Source of the DNA: Bacteroidota bacterium
GTDB taxonomy: Bacteria > Bacteroidota > Bacteroidia > Bacteroidales > JAAUTT01
Direction: 5' to 3'
Assembly: GCA_023429135.1 (NCBI GenBank)
Contig: JAEYWD010000100.1
Coordinates: forward strand, 1 to 64,000
Length of the DNA stretch: 64,000 bases
Part shown: in pieces, positions 41,844 to 50,574 of the stretch
How the letters are laid out: each line of letters begins with the position of its first letter
Position numbering within the stretch: position 1 is the stretch's first letter
The notes under the pieces: model-generated
What the model saw: the letters and a program-made list of their open reading frames with translations, nothing else
Told to the model about the DNA's origin: nothing
Databases searched by the model: none
Position numbers and translations under genes: made by a program

Positions 41844-42710
41844 CTAATTTAAAACAATCTCAATTATCTGAGCCGGAGAACGAGTCTTTTCTGAAGAAAT
41901 TAAAATTTTTGTCTCGTCGAAGCAAATTCCCTCTGTCTGATACGTAGCTATCTTATCCAGATTGTATCTGGTTGACTGCTTCTCGTTAATTTTGGTCATA
42001 TTTGGAACAGCATACTTAATAATGAAAGGTACAAAACTACTGTAACCAATCAACACCAGTGTATTATCCTGAAAGGAAGCTCCTGTAACAAGACCCTGGG
42101 TATTGAGAGTTATTAACTTTTTTGTCAGATATTTCCCTTTTACTTTAGGCAAACTGTAAACTGTAGAAGTTCCATCGAGCCAGTTTTTCGTGAAAAGATA
42201 AATACTATCCTTTACAACAACAAACGCCTCACAATCATAAGGACTCATACTGACAGCCAGCGAAACCGGCTTGTACCCAGGATAACTAAATACAATTTTT
42301 TCAACGGTAAGATCAACGTTGCCCTTTGTAGGGATTGTAGCTTTAGGTATCTTGTAAATAACCATAGAATCGCGTGTACCTTGATTATTTCCAAAATCTC
42401 CAACATAAATAAAAGAATTGTCCTGGGTTATTTCTTCCCAATCTTTATTTATAGCATTTTTTACTGTAACAATTTGCTCAATGCTGTCATTTTTCAGGTT
42501 TATTCCAAAAATCTGAGGCTTACCACCACTATCGTTAAAAGTCCAAACCAAGCCATTAAATTTAATTAATCCTGATGTTTCCTGGACTTCAGCAGGAAGG
42601 ATATGTCTTTTCCCTACTGTGTAGTTAGGGGTTGTTGCCTTTTGAGTCATTGCAGAATCGCATGAAACAAAAATTGTCAAAACTGAAAATGTTAATAGCT
42701 TAATACACAT
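41844..42710 (-). CDS. Lipoprotein with propeller-like domain
   Basis: 288 residues beginning with a lipoprotein signal (TIFVSC, Cys17). The rest has a propeller-like arrangement: ETSGLIKFNGLVWTFNDSGGKPQIFGI near 44-70, DWEEITQDNSFIYVGDFGNN near 90-108, and TEGICFDETKILISSE near the end, the kind of blade found in SdiA-regulated/phytase-esterase-like proteins. No catalytic motif is named. A minus-strand TACTTTTG at 42733-42740 is a possible -7 element 22 bases upstream. Confidence 0.65.
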   Translation of the reverse strand: MCIKLLTFSVLTIFVSCDSAMTQKATTPNYTVGKRHILPAEVQETSGLIKFNGLVWTFNDSGGKPQIFGINLKNDSIEQIVTVKNAINKDWEEITQDNSFIYVGDFGNNQGTRDSMVIYKIPKATIPTKGNVDLTVEKIVFSYPGYKPVSLAVSMSPYDCEAFVVVKDSIYLFTKNWLDGTSTVYSLPKVKGKYLTKKLITLNTQGLVTGASFQDNTLVLIGYSSFVPFIIKYAVPNMTKINEKQSTRYNLDKIATYQTEGICFDETKILISSEKTRSPAQIIEIVLN

Positions 42711-42808
42711 AATTCACTCTTTAAACCAATCACAAAAGTATCATAAGAAAAACAATGATGCTACAAGTTAGTTAGTTTTTGTATTTTAGAAGGAAAATAC
42801 AAACTTTT

Positions 42809-43852
42809 ATGTCAAAGATTATAACCGGTTTAGCTTCATTCGGAATGTCGGGAAAAGTTTTTCATGCCCCATTGCTGGATTATCATCCCCAGTTTAGTAT
42901 GAAAAAAATAGTTGAAAGAAGCAAAAACGAAGCTTCCTCGATATATCCCTATATTACCCCGGTAAAATCGTTCGATGAACTTCTAGGTGACCACGAAATT
43001 GAACTTGTTATTGTAAATACCCCTGATAATACTCATTTCGAATTAGCCTCCAAAGCATTGGAAGCAGGAAAACATGTTATAATTGAAAAGCCCTTTACCC
43101 AAACTGTTGAACAAGGTGAGGCTCTGATTAACCTGGCGATCAAAAAAAATCTTTACATCAGTGTATTCCAGAACAGAAGATGGGACAACGATTTTTTAAC
43201 AGTTAAAGAAGTTATTAGACAAGGTTTATTGGGAAGGTTGGTTGAATTTGAATCCCATTTTGACCGTTACAGGAATTTCATTCAACCCGGCACATGGAAA
43301 GAAGATGCCTCAACAGGAACTGGAACTTTGTTTAACCTTGGGTCACATATGATAGATCAGGCATTATGCCTTTTTGGTATGCCCGAAGGAATACATGCAG
43401 ATGTAAGGATCCTTCGTACCAATGGTAATGTTGATGATAGTTATGATCTGAAATTATATTATCCATCCGTTAAAGTGACTTTGAAGGGTAGTTACCTGGT
43501 AAGAGAAGCTGGTCCTCGATATACACTTCATGGAACATTGGGATCATTTTTAAAATATGGCATTGATCCTCAGGAAGAAGCTTTGAAAGCCGGAAAAACA
43601 CTTGATGATCCAAACTGGGGAAAAGACGAAGAAAGCAAATGGGGCTTGCTTAACTCAGAAATAAATGGTTTACATTATAATGGAAGGATCGAGACTGTGC
43701 CCGGAAACTATCTTGCTTTCTACGACAGTATTTATAAAACCATTCGCCATTCGGCTCCATTAGAAGTAAAAGCTGAAGAAGCGTTGAATAACATTAAACT
43801 TATAAATGCAGCCCTATTGAGTAACAAAAACAAAAAAGCAGTTTTTTTATAA
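42809..43852 (+). CDS. Gfo/Idh/MocA-family oxidoreductase
   Basis: 347 residues from the ATG at 42809; the TTG at 42779 would add ten unlikely residues. It has a Rossmann NAD(P)-binding start (TGLASFGMSGKVFHAPLLD), the EKPFTQTVEQGEAL lysine motif near 97, and an alpha/beta C-terminal domain (GSHMIDQALCLFG near 190). The GMSGKVFHAPLL wording is that of the YvaA/scyllo-inositol dehydrogenase-like subgroup. It probably oxidises or reduces a sugar or inositol, with the substrate not determined. It is divergent from the lipoprotein. Confidence 0.92.
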   Translation: MSKIITGLASFGMSGKVFHAPLLDYHPQFSMKKIVERSKNEASSIYPYITPVKSFDELLGDHEIELVIVNTPDNTHFELASKALEAGKHVIIEKPFTQTVEQGEALINLAIKKNLYISVFQNRRWDNDFLTVKEVIRQGLLGRLVEFESHFDRYRNFIQPGTWKEDASTGTGTLFNLGSHMIDQALCLFGMPEGIHADVRILRTNGNVDDSYDLKLYYPSVKVTLKGSYLVREAGPRYTLHGTLGSFLKYGIDPQEEALKAGKTLDDPNWGKDEESKWGLLNSEINGLHYNGRIETVPGNYLAFYDSIYKTIRHSAPLEVKAEEALNNIKLINAALLSNKNKKAVFL

Positions 43853-43912
43853 ATCTTTACAAATCTGCTCCTTCCGCCGGTAAATAAAAAAAGTTTGTAA
43901 AATAGGATGCGG

Positions 43913-43957
43913 GATGCCATTATTTTAAGTAAATTAACTTTAAAATAAATAATGGCA
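43913..43957. promoter_or_regulatory. Inverted repeat in the leader of the hybrid kinase gene
   Basis: ATGCCATTATTTTAA and TTAAAAT-aaat-AATGGCAT are inverse complements apart from a 4-base insertion. The repeat ends 18 bases before the kinase start codon at 43975. It could be an operator, a terminator for the upstream gene or a translation-controlling hairpin. Confidence 0.45.
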
Positions 43958-43974
43958 TACAGCCCACGATAGAA

Positions 43975-46884
43975 ATGGAGCAGCAACTTTTGGAAATATT
44001 TGAATTCTCGCCTGATATCCATTATTATTATAATGTTTCGGAATCGAGATTTACTTATATTAATCCTGCAATTAAAGAACATTTTGGAATTTCGCCCGAA
44101 AATGTGACAGGTAAAGATTATACATTTTTATTTGACATAGTCCATCCGGATGATAGAGATGTAATTGAAACCTATTGGGCAAATACTGTAAATAGCAGCT
44201 CCTTAACCAACATCGATTCATGCGATTTCCGTTGCCGCACCAAAATAGGCAAATTTTTCTGGTTTAGCGATACTCAACGGCATTTAAGAAATAGCGAAGG
44301 GAAAATTGTTTCATTAATTGGTTGTATAAGAGATATAACGGATTTAAAAGTTGTTGAAATCCTCAAATCGAGCAGTAAAGAGCGTCTCTCACTTGCTATG
44401 GAGGCTGCCAGCGATTCCATATGGGAATGGAAAACTACTTCGAACAGGTTATTTTTCGATGCTCGTTTTTATTCCATACTCGGGTACGAACCCTACGAAT
44501 TTCAGGATAACTTTCAGGAATGGGAAAATCAGATGCATCCTGATGATAGACAACATGCCTTTGAACTCCTGAAAAACTGCGCTGCTGGCATAAATGAGCA
44601 GATTCATCTGGAATATCGTATAAGAACAAAAAAAAACTATTGGAAATGGATTCTTTGTCGTGCACGAGTATCTGCCAGGAATGATGAAGGGAAAATAATT
44701 AAGATTATTGGTACTCAAACAGATATAACAAAACTTAAAGAAGCCGAGGAAGAAATCAGGAAACACAATACAGCTTTAAGAGAAGCTGAAAAAACTATTT
44801 ATAAAAATAGTCAGGCACTTCAAACATTGTACACCAATTTAAAGGAAAACGAAGAACGTTTGCAGCTATTTTTCGATGAAGCAAAAAATATAGCCTTTCT
44901 AATGTTCGAGTTGAAAGAAGAACGTTTTATACTAACCGAATTCAGTTCCGGAGCCGAAATCATTTTCGATACTTTTAAAGCTGCTGTTCTCCACAAAGAA
45001 ATTGATCAAATTTTTTCAGATACTCCCAACTCTCATTTCAGCAATTTAATCCATTATCTTAACAAAGATGGTTTGGATTATAAAGGTGAAGTTTCAATTA
45101 CAAAAATCAATGGAAAGAGTAATGCCTGTCTGCTGAGCGTTCATTTTATCAATAAAGAATCAGAGAATAGAAAAATTCTGATGATTCTGACTGATATTCA
45201 GGAAAGAAAAGAATTTGAAATAGCCCTTAAGTATAAGAATGAAGAACTGATTGCGGCAGAAGAAGAACTTAAAGCTACAAATGATGAACTGAAGTTCGTA
45301 AATGAAGAAATTCAACAACGTAATAACCAGCTACACGGAATAAACGAACGACTTATTGAAAGCGAAGAGAAATTCAGAGAATTGGCCGAAAATACAAACG
45401 ATGCCTTCTGGCTACGCGACGAAAAGGAGCTTTTGTATATCAACCCCTCATTCGAAAAGCTGTGGGGACGGAAGAAAGAGCAGATCTTTGAAAATCCAGA
45501 ACAACTCGAAAAGCTGGTACATCCCGAAGACCGGAGCCGATATACAAAATGGGAGGATTTTCAACTGTTTTCCACAATAATTAATTATTCAGAGCAATTC
45601 AGAATTATAAAAGACGACGGCACCATCAGGTGGCTATGGGCCCGAATTCATCCTGTTTTTAACAACGAAGGCAAAATTTACCGTCTGGCCGGAATTGCTA
45701 CCGATATTACCGAGCTTAAAGAGACTGAAATAGCCCTACTCAGAGCCAAGGAGAAAGCCATGGAAAGCGATAACCTGAAATCAGCATTTCTGGCTAATAT
45801 TTCTCACGAAATAAGAACTCCGATGAACGGAGTTTTAGGTTTTCTGGAACTTTTAAGCGACGAGTCATTAACGGTCGAAACCCGCAATCAATATATTAAT
45901 ATTATCCGGAAGAGTAGTAAACAATTGCTGCAGCTTATTAACGATATTATTGATATTTCTAAAATTGAAGCAAATCAGTTAAATCTCGATATCCACGAAT
46001 GTAATATTAACACCATCACCAGAGATATTTTCCTGTTCTATCAAAAAGACAAGCTTTTACTTGAGAAAGATAATCTGGAATTAAAAATTGAACTTCCCCT
46101 AAATGATGAATATGCCAAAATATATACTGATGAATCACGACTGAGTCAAATCCTGATGAATATTGTTGACAATGCTGTCAAATTTTCCAATCAGGGTCAG
46201 ATTGTTATTGGTTACAGGCATGCCGACAAAAAAACTATTGAATTTTATATTAAAGATACTGGTATTGGGATTCCGAAAGATCAATATCATCTTGTATTTG
46301 AGCGTTTTCGTCAAGTCGATGGTTCAACCACCCGCAAATTTGGCGGTACAGGACTGGGACTTTCGATATCAGAAGGATTGGTAAAATTATTGGGAGGTTC
46401 CATCTGGTTTGAATCCGAACCTGGAGTTGGTACAACCTTTTATGTGACTCTACCATATAATCCTGTTAACCGGCGAATTCTTGAGCCTGATTTAATTGAA
46501 GAATCTATTTCCGACTGGGAAAATAAAATAATTTTAATTGTCGAAGACGATGAAATTAATTTTGAGCTTATGAAAACAATGCTCGAACCTTCCAATGCTA
46601 TAATAATTCATGCGGCTTCGGGAGAAGATGCCATTAGAATTTTTTCCAACAATCAATCTATCAACTTGGTTCTTATGGACATACGTTTGCCTGGTATTAA
46701 CGGATATCAAGCTATGCGGTACATTAAAGATCAGAATCCCTCCATTCCTGTTATTGCTCAAACTGCTTTTGCCATGTCCGAAGACAACCAGAAGTGTTTG
46801 GAACAGGGTTTTGACGATTATATAGCTAAACCTATAAACCGAAAGCTTTTATACAAAATAATACAGAAACAGCTTAACTGGTAA
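43975..46884 (+). CDS. Hybrid PAS sensor histidine kinase/response regulator
   Basis: 969 residues. PAS domains at about 1-115, 125-255 and 465-585, a more diverged one at 300-415, and coiled-coil linkers near 255-300 and 415-465. HisKA has the phospho-acceptor His611 (NISHEIRTPMNGVLG). The HATPase domain has N, G1 and G2 boxes (IVDNAVKFS, KDTGIGIP, GGTGLGLSIS), followed by a receiver with Asp902 (LVLMDIRLPG). No transmembrane helix or periplasmic sensor is present, so it senses something inside the cell. All catalytic residues are intact. A terminator follows at 46902. No partner regulator is adjacent. Confidence 0.93.
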   Translation: MEQQLLEIFEFSPDIHYYYNVSESRFTYINPAIKEHFGISPENVTGKDYTFLFDIVHPDDRDVIETYWANTVNSSSLTNIDSCDFRCRTKIGKFFWFSDTQRHLRNSEGKIVSLIGCIRDITDLKVVEILKSSSKERLSLAMEAASDSIWEWKTTSNRLFFDARFYSILGYEPYEFQDNFQEWENQMHPDDRQHAFELLKNCAAGINEQIHLEYRIRTKKNYWKWILCRARVSARNDEGKIIKIIGTQTDITKLKEAEEEIRKHNTALREAEKTIYKNSQALQTLYTNLKENEERLQLFFDEAKNIAFLMFELKEERFILTEFSSGAEIIFDTFKAAVLHKEIDQIFSDTPNSHFSNLIHYLNKDGLDYKGEVSITKINGKSNACLLSVHFINKESENRKILMILTDIQERKEFEIALKYKNEELIAAEEELKATNDELKFVNEEIQQRNNQLHGINERLIESEEKFRELAENTNDAFWLRDEKELLYINPSFEKLWGRKKEQIFENPEQLEKLVHPEDRSRYTKWEDFQLFSTIINYSEQFRIIKDDGTIRWLWARIHPVFNNEGKIYRLAGIATDITELKETEIALLRAKEKAMESDNLKSAFLANISHEIRTPMNGVLGFLELLSDESLTVETRNQYINIIRKSSKQLLQLINDIIDISKIEANQLNLDIHECNINTITRDIFLFYQKDKLLLEKDNLELKIELPLNDEYAKIYTDESRLSQILMNIVDNAVKFSNQGQIVIGYRHADKKTIEFYIKDTGIGIPKDQYHLVFERFRQVDGSTTRKFGGTGLGLSISEGLVKLLGGSIWFESEPGVGTTFYVTLPYNPVNRRILEPDLIEESISDWENKIILIVEDDEINFELMKTMLEPSNAIIIHAASGEDAIRIFSNNQSINLVLMDIRLPGINGYQAMRYIKDQNPSIPVIAQTAFAMSEDNQKCLEQGFDDYIAKPINRKLLYKIIQKQLNW

Positions 46885-46901
46885 ATCATCAATAACTAAC
46901 C

Positions 46902-46936
46902 AAATCATTATATTTTTATAATGATTTAGCTTTTTT
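46902..46936 (+). terminator. Rho-independent terminator of the hybrid kinase gene
   Basis: AAATCATTATA (46902-46912) and TATAATGATTT (46917-46927), 4-base loop, then AGC and six T. Confidence 0.85.
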
Positions 46937-47009
46937 AAAGATATTTTTTTAATATTGCGGTTAGATAAACTAATTTAATCGGAACATCTTAAAGCCGGTC
47001 AACAAAACT

Positions 47010-47609
47010 ATGACTACAAACATTTTATGGAATGAGGAGTGGAAAACTGTGAAGTTTTCGGGGATAAACGAAGAAGAAATTTACCAGGTTTCCAACTATG
47101 GAAGGATAAGAATTTTTAAACCTGCACTGAATGACTGGAAAGTCTTAAAATCAGCAAATGTAAAGGGTTATCGGTATTTTACCTTTAAATCGAACATCGA
47201 TTGGAAGCATAAAATCTCAAAACCGGTACATCGTCTGGTTGCCGAGTTGTTTTGTGAACAACCCTCAGATGAGCACAAATTCGTTATCCACATTAATTAT
47301 GTAAAAGATAACAATTACTGCAAAAATCTTAAATGGGTTACCCAGGAAGAATTAACTGCCCACAACATTAAAAATCCAAATGTGATAAACTCGCGTCGTA
47401 AAGGTGTTATTACCAACGCCAAACTTACCGAAACCGAAGTTATCCGTTTGAAAATGAAACTTAAACGAGGCAAGAACAAGTTATACAAAATTGCCAAAGA
47501 ATTTGGGATTACGCATACTCAACTTAATCGAATACGCTCCGGCGAAAACTGGGGACATGTAAAAGTTGATAATCTATCTACGGAACCGCAAAAAGGTTCC
47601 AAGGGGTAA
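47010..47609 (+). CDS. NUMOD4/HNH-like protein with C-terminal helix-turn-helix
   Basis: 199 residues. A NUMOD4-like start (EEWKTVKF, YQVSNYGRIRIFK; about 5-35) precedes an HNH_3-like core with PVHRLVAELFCEQP near 75 and VIHINYVKDNNYCKNLKWVT near 90-115. In active HNH_3 proteins the second motif is usually N-H-x-D-G-x-x-x-N-N. Here the His and the Asn pair are kept, but the N and D positions are Ile and Asn/Tyr, so the nuclease may be weak or dead. The last 60 residues hold a helix-turn-helix (KLYKIAKEFGITHTQLNRI). It may be a free-standing homing endonuclease or a DNA-binding derivative. It overlaps the convergent methyltransferase by 36 bases. Confidence 0.8.
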   Translation: MTTNILWNEEWKTVKFSGINEEEIYQVSNYGRIRIFKPALNDWKVLKSANVKGYRYFTFKSNIDWKHKISKPVHRLVAELFCEQPSDEHKFVIHINYVKDNNYCKNLKWVTQEELTAHNIKNPNVINSRRKGVITNAKLTETEVIRLKMKLKRGKNKLYKIAKEFGITHTQLNRIRSGENWGHVKVDNLSTEPQKGSKG

Positions 47610-48467
47610 CTTTCTGTTGAACGAATCGGGAACATATATTTCTCCCGATTCCAAATCAACGGGATTATTGAAATAACTGTTCACTATGTTCCCGGCTATA
47701 AGCGATGATAATCCCATAGAATAAAGGTTAAGAACAAAGAAGGATTTTTGAGGCAACAACAGCTCTGAACAAAGCTTAATTAATTCATCAATCTGTTGTT
47801 CCAGGATCCATTTTTCACCTTCAGGACCACGTCCGTAGGCCGGTGGATCTAAAATAAGACCATGGTATTTTTTCCCGCGTTTCACTTCTCTTTTTACAAA
47901 TTTAAAGGCATCGTCCAAAATCCATCGGATCCCATCTAAGTTCGATTCCTTCATATTTTCGTTTCCCCATGTAAGCACCTGTTTAACCGAATCGAGATGA
48001 ACCACATCTGCTCCGGCGGCCTTTGCAGCTAAAGATGCCCCCCCAGTATAAGCAAAGAGGTTTAAAACACGGGGAGTTTGCTCTCCATTATCTTTTATGG
48101 TATCGAATATGTAATCCCAGTTTTCAGATTGCTCGGGAAACAATCCCACATGCTTGAAAGATGTTAAACCAAGTCTGAACTTTAAATGCATGCTCTTATA
48201 ATGGTACGAAATAAACCATTGCTCGGGCATTCCCCTTTTTAAACGCCACTCGCCGCGCTCGCCCTGTTCATTCTGCTTTCCGATCGCTTTGTTAAGAAGG
48301 AAAGTAGCATCGGCTCCCTCCCATTCGGCTAATGGCAGATGTTTAGGCCACACTGCCTGTGGCTCAGGCCTCCGAAGTATATAGCGTCCAAACCTTTCCA
48401 GTTTCTCAAATTGACCCGAATCAATCAGTGCATAATCGTCCCAATGCTGCGGAAATAATAATTTCAT
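47574..48467 (-). CDS. RlmI-like SAM-dependent rRNA methyltransferase
   Basis: The frame is open from 48527 inside the neighbour, but the ATG at 48467 begins four bases after the M1 gene's stop and gives a normal start (MKLLFPQHWDDYALIDSG), so it is chosen (297 aa). The methyltransferase domain has motif I LNLFAYTGGASLAA near 152, acidic end HLDSVK near 173 and motif IV DPPAYGRGP near 220, the DPPxF/Y pattern of RlmI/RlmK enzymes modifying 23S rRNA. The N-terminal part is shorter than in RlmI. The 3' end overlaps the NUMOD4 gene. Confidence 0.85.
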   Translation of the reverse strand: MKLLFPQHWDDYALIDSGQFEKLERFGRYILRRPEPQAVWPKHLPLAEWEGADATFLLNKAIGKQNEQGERGEWRLKRGMPEQWFISYHYKSMHLKFRLGLTSFKHVGLFPEQSENWDYIFDTIKDNGEQTPRVLNLFAYTGGASLAAKAAGADVVHLDSVKQVLTWGNENMKESNLDGIRWILDDAFKFVKREVKRGKKYHGLILDPPAYGRGPEGEKWILEQQIDELIKLCSELLLPQKSFFVLNLYSMGLSSLIAGNIVNSYFNNPVDLESGEIYVPDSFNRKLPLGTFLRFRR

Positions 48468-48471
48468 TCTA

Positions 48472-50367
48472 TTAGATGTTAACTTTTGTGATTTTCCTGA
48501 CATACTTCTCATTCCCATTGGTAACAACCAACAAATATGTCCCGGGCTTTATTGATGAGGTATTTATCACTGATTCTTTCTTTTTACGAGCCGAGGTCTC
48601 ATAGATTACCGATCCATTTAAAGCGAGTATAGAAATTTTTCCATCCTTTGGAGGTTCGGTGTTAAAAAAAATGTTTAAGTGCTGATCGAAAGGATTTGGT
48701 TTTACTTCAAAAAAACTGTCATCGGAAGGAATTTCGGGTAACTGGGTAATGCTTTGAACTGACTTCAACAACCACTTATCAGGGTCAAAAATGACATTGT
48801 TAACAGATTTAGCAACCTTGATCCTGAATAATTGAGAATTGGTAACCTGTTCTAATCTGATGGTTGTATCAAGACCCGTACCAATCAGTTTTACCTGAAA
48901 AGGAGTTGAAAAGAAAGACATACTTTTGGAGCTCGGTGTTTGCTTTACATTAAGCAGTAACGTATCATTACTTTTTTTCCAGGAAAGGTCAAAAACCGGA
49001 TAACCTTTGCTATAGTACCATTGGTTAAAAAATTTATCCAGATCCATTCCGGTAACCTGTTCAGCAACATTCTTAAAATCTTCTCCCGTTGCTGTTGAAT
49101 ATTTGAATTGTTTAAGAAATTCTCTTAATGTTTTAAAAAACAATGTATCGTTATTTATCTGATGACGCAGCATATGGATAATAACTGCTCCTTTTTTATA
49201 ACTCAGATTTGTACTGAATATTCGGCTGTCGTTTGCTGCATCAGTAATGGGTATAAAAACAGATCCTTCCGGCTCTCTTAATGCACGGTTTTGTGCGGAA
49301 ATCATCCATGCGTCTGCCTCTTCTTTTGTTCCGAGATTTTCAAATGCCAGATATTCAGCATAAGAAGCAAAACCTTCATTTATCCATATATCCTGCCAGG
49401 TAGCGCAGGTTGTATTATTACCAAACCATTGATGAGCTAATTCATGCGCAACCAGTGCATAATCAAAACTAACAAGAGTGGTCATAGTCTGGTGCTCCAT
49501 GCCACCTCCAATTGGAGCAACACAATGCCCGTATTTTTCATTTATAAAGGGATAATCTCCGAACAGTTTGCTATAAACCCTTATAAATTCAGAAGTTCTG
49601 TCAATATCGGTCTTATTAGCTTCAAGAAAACCGGGTCGATTATAAACATAATTCTGAACCAACACCGAATCTTTCACATTATTCAATCGGGAATAAAATG
49701 AATAATCTTTATAATCGGCTACTGTAAACGATATCAGATAATAAGCTACAGGGTATCTGGATTTCCAACGGTATTGAACTTTCTTACCAACAGGTATTGT
49801 GTCCACCAGTAATCCATTTGATCCTGCTTTTCTGCCCCTTGGAACAGTAAGAAAGACCCAGCAGGAATCGGCCTTGTCCGTGAGCTGTTGTTTACAGGGG
49901 AACCAGTTTTTAGCGCCAAATGGCTCCGACAGAGTCCATGTTACAGGTATATTCCAGTAAGCATTTTTCTCACTGGTAACCGATGAAAAGAATGAACCGG
50001 AGCCTACATATCCTTTGTAATGCACCAAAATGTCAATTACAGTACCGGGATTCTTCAAACCCATACCTTTAAGAATCATAAAATCGGACCGGAAAACATG
50101 GTTGACTTTTTGTTTTCCGACCAAAACAGAATCTATGGTTACCTGAGGATTAAACTCAAAAACAAGGGAATCGGTACTCTCTTTAATTTCAGCTTTAATA
50201 AGGGTACTTCCACTTACATACGTTGAAGTATCGTTGATATCGAGATTGATGGAATAAAACTTAACATCGTACGTTTTATACCATAATGGTTCTGAAGAGT
50301 ATTGTACCTGCGATTGAATATTTTTGAAAAAAAAAAGGAGAAGAATATATATTACAAGTTTTTTCAT
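48472..50367 (-). CDS. Secreted M1 aminopeptidase with T9SS sorting tail
   Basis: Start at 50367 gives the signal peptide MKKLVIYILLLFFFKNIQSQ; the longer frame to 50415 has no export logic. The product has 631 residues. Catalytic M1 motifs: GGGMEHQT near 288 and HELAHQW beginning at His308, with the third zinc ligand Glu331 (NEGFASYAEY). The C-terminal about 80 residues (VKPNPFDQHLNIFFN, GSVIYETSARKK, PGTYLLVVT, KITKVNI) form the type A sorting domain of type 9 secretion, so it is a surface or extracellular aminopeptidase. It is cotranscribed with the methyltransferase. Confidence 0.93.
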   Translation of the reverse strand: MKKLVIYILLLFFFKNIQSQVQYSSEPLWYKTYDVKFYSINLDINDTSTYVSGSTLIKAEIKESTDSLVFEFNPQVTIDSVLVGKQKVNHVFRSDFMILKGMGLKNPGTVIDILVHYKGYVGSGSFFSSVTSEKNAYWNIPVTWTLSEPFGAKNWFPCKQQLTDKADSCWVFLTVPRGRKAGSNGLLVDTIPVGKKVQYRWKSRYPVAYYLISFTVADYKDYSFYSRLNNVKDSVLVQNYVYNRPGFLEANKTDIDRTSEFIRVYSKLFGDYPFINEKYGHCVAPIGGGMEHQTMTTLVSFDYALVAHELAHQWFGNNTTCATWQDIWINEGFASYAEYLAFENLGTKEEADAWMISAQNRALREPEGSVFIPITDAANDSRIFSTNLSYKKGAVIIHMLRHQINNDTLFFKTLREFLKQFKYSTATGEDFKNVAEQVTGMDLDKFFNQWYYSKGYPVFDLSWKKSNDTLLLNVKQTPSSKSMSFFSTPFQVKLIGTGLDTTIRLEQVTNSQLFRIKVAKSVNNVIFDPDKWLLKSVQSITQLPEIPSDDSFFEVKPNPFDQHLNIFFNTEPPKDGKISILALNGSVIYETSARKKKESVINTSSIKPGTYLLVVTNGNEKYVRKITKVNI

Positions 50368-50574
50368 GAATATTGCATTACAAAAGAACTGATAGTCTAT
50401 GATTAAAACATACAAATTTAAAAGTTTTAAATCATTGTAATGAATGACTTGCTATTTAAGTTCGATATACCGGAACAAATCCGTAAATTTTTAGTTAAAA
50501 AAACATAAAAAGCTATTGAAAATAACGGGACGATTTTCCATAAAATGCTATTTTTACCTTATTGAACGCAGAAC

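Noticed and set aside
42779..42808. TTG start for the oxidoreductase
   Set aside because: Adds ten basic, unconserved residues before a perfect Rossmann start; the ATG at 42809 is better.
47582..47600. GGAACC...GGTTCC hairpin as a terminator
   Set aside because: It lies inside both coding regions and has no T run on either side.
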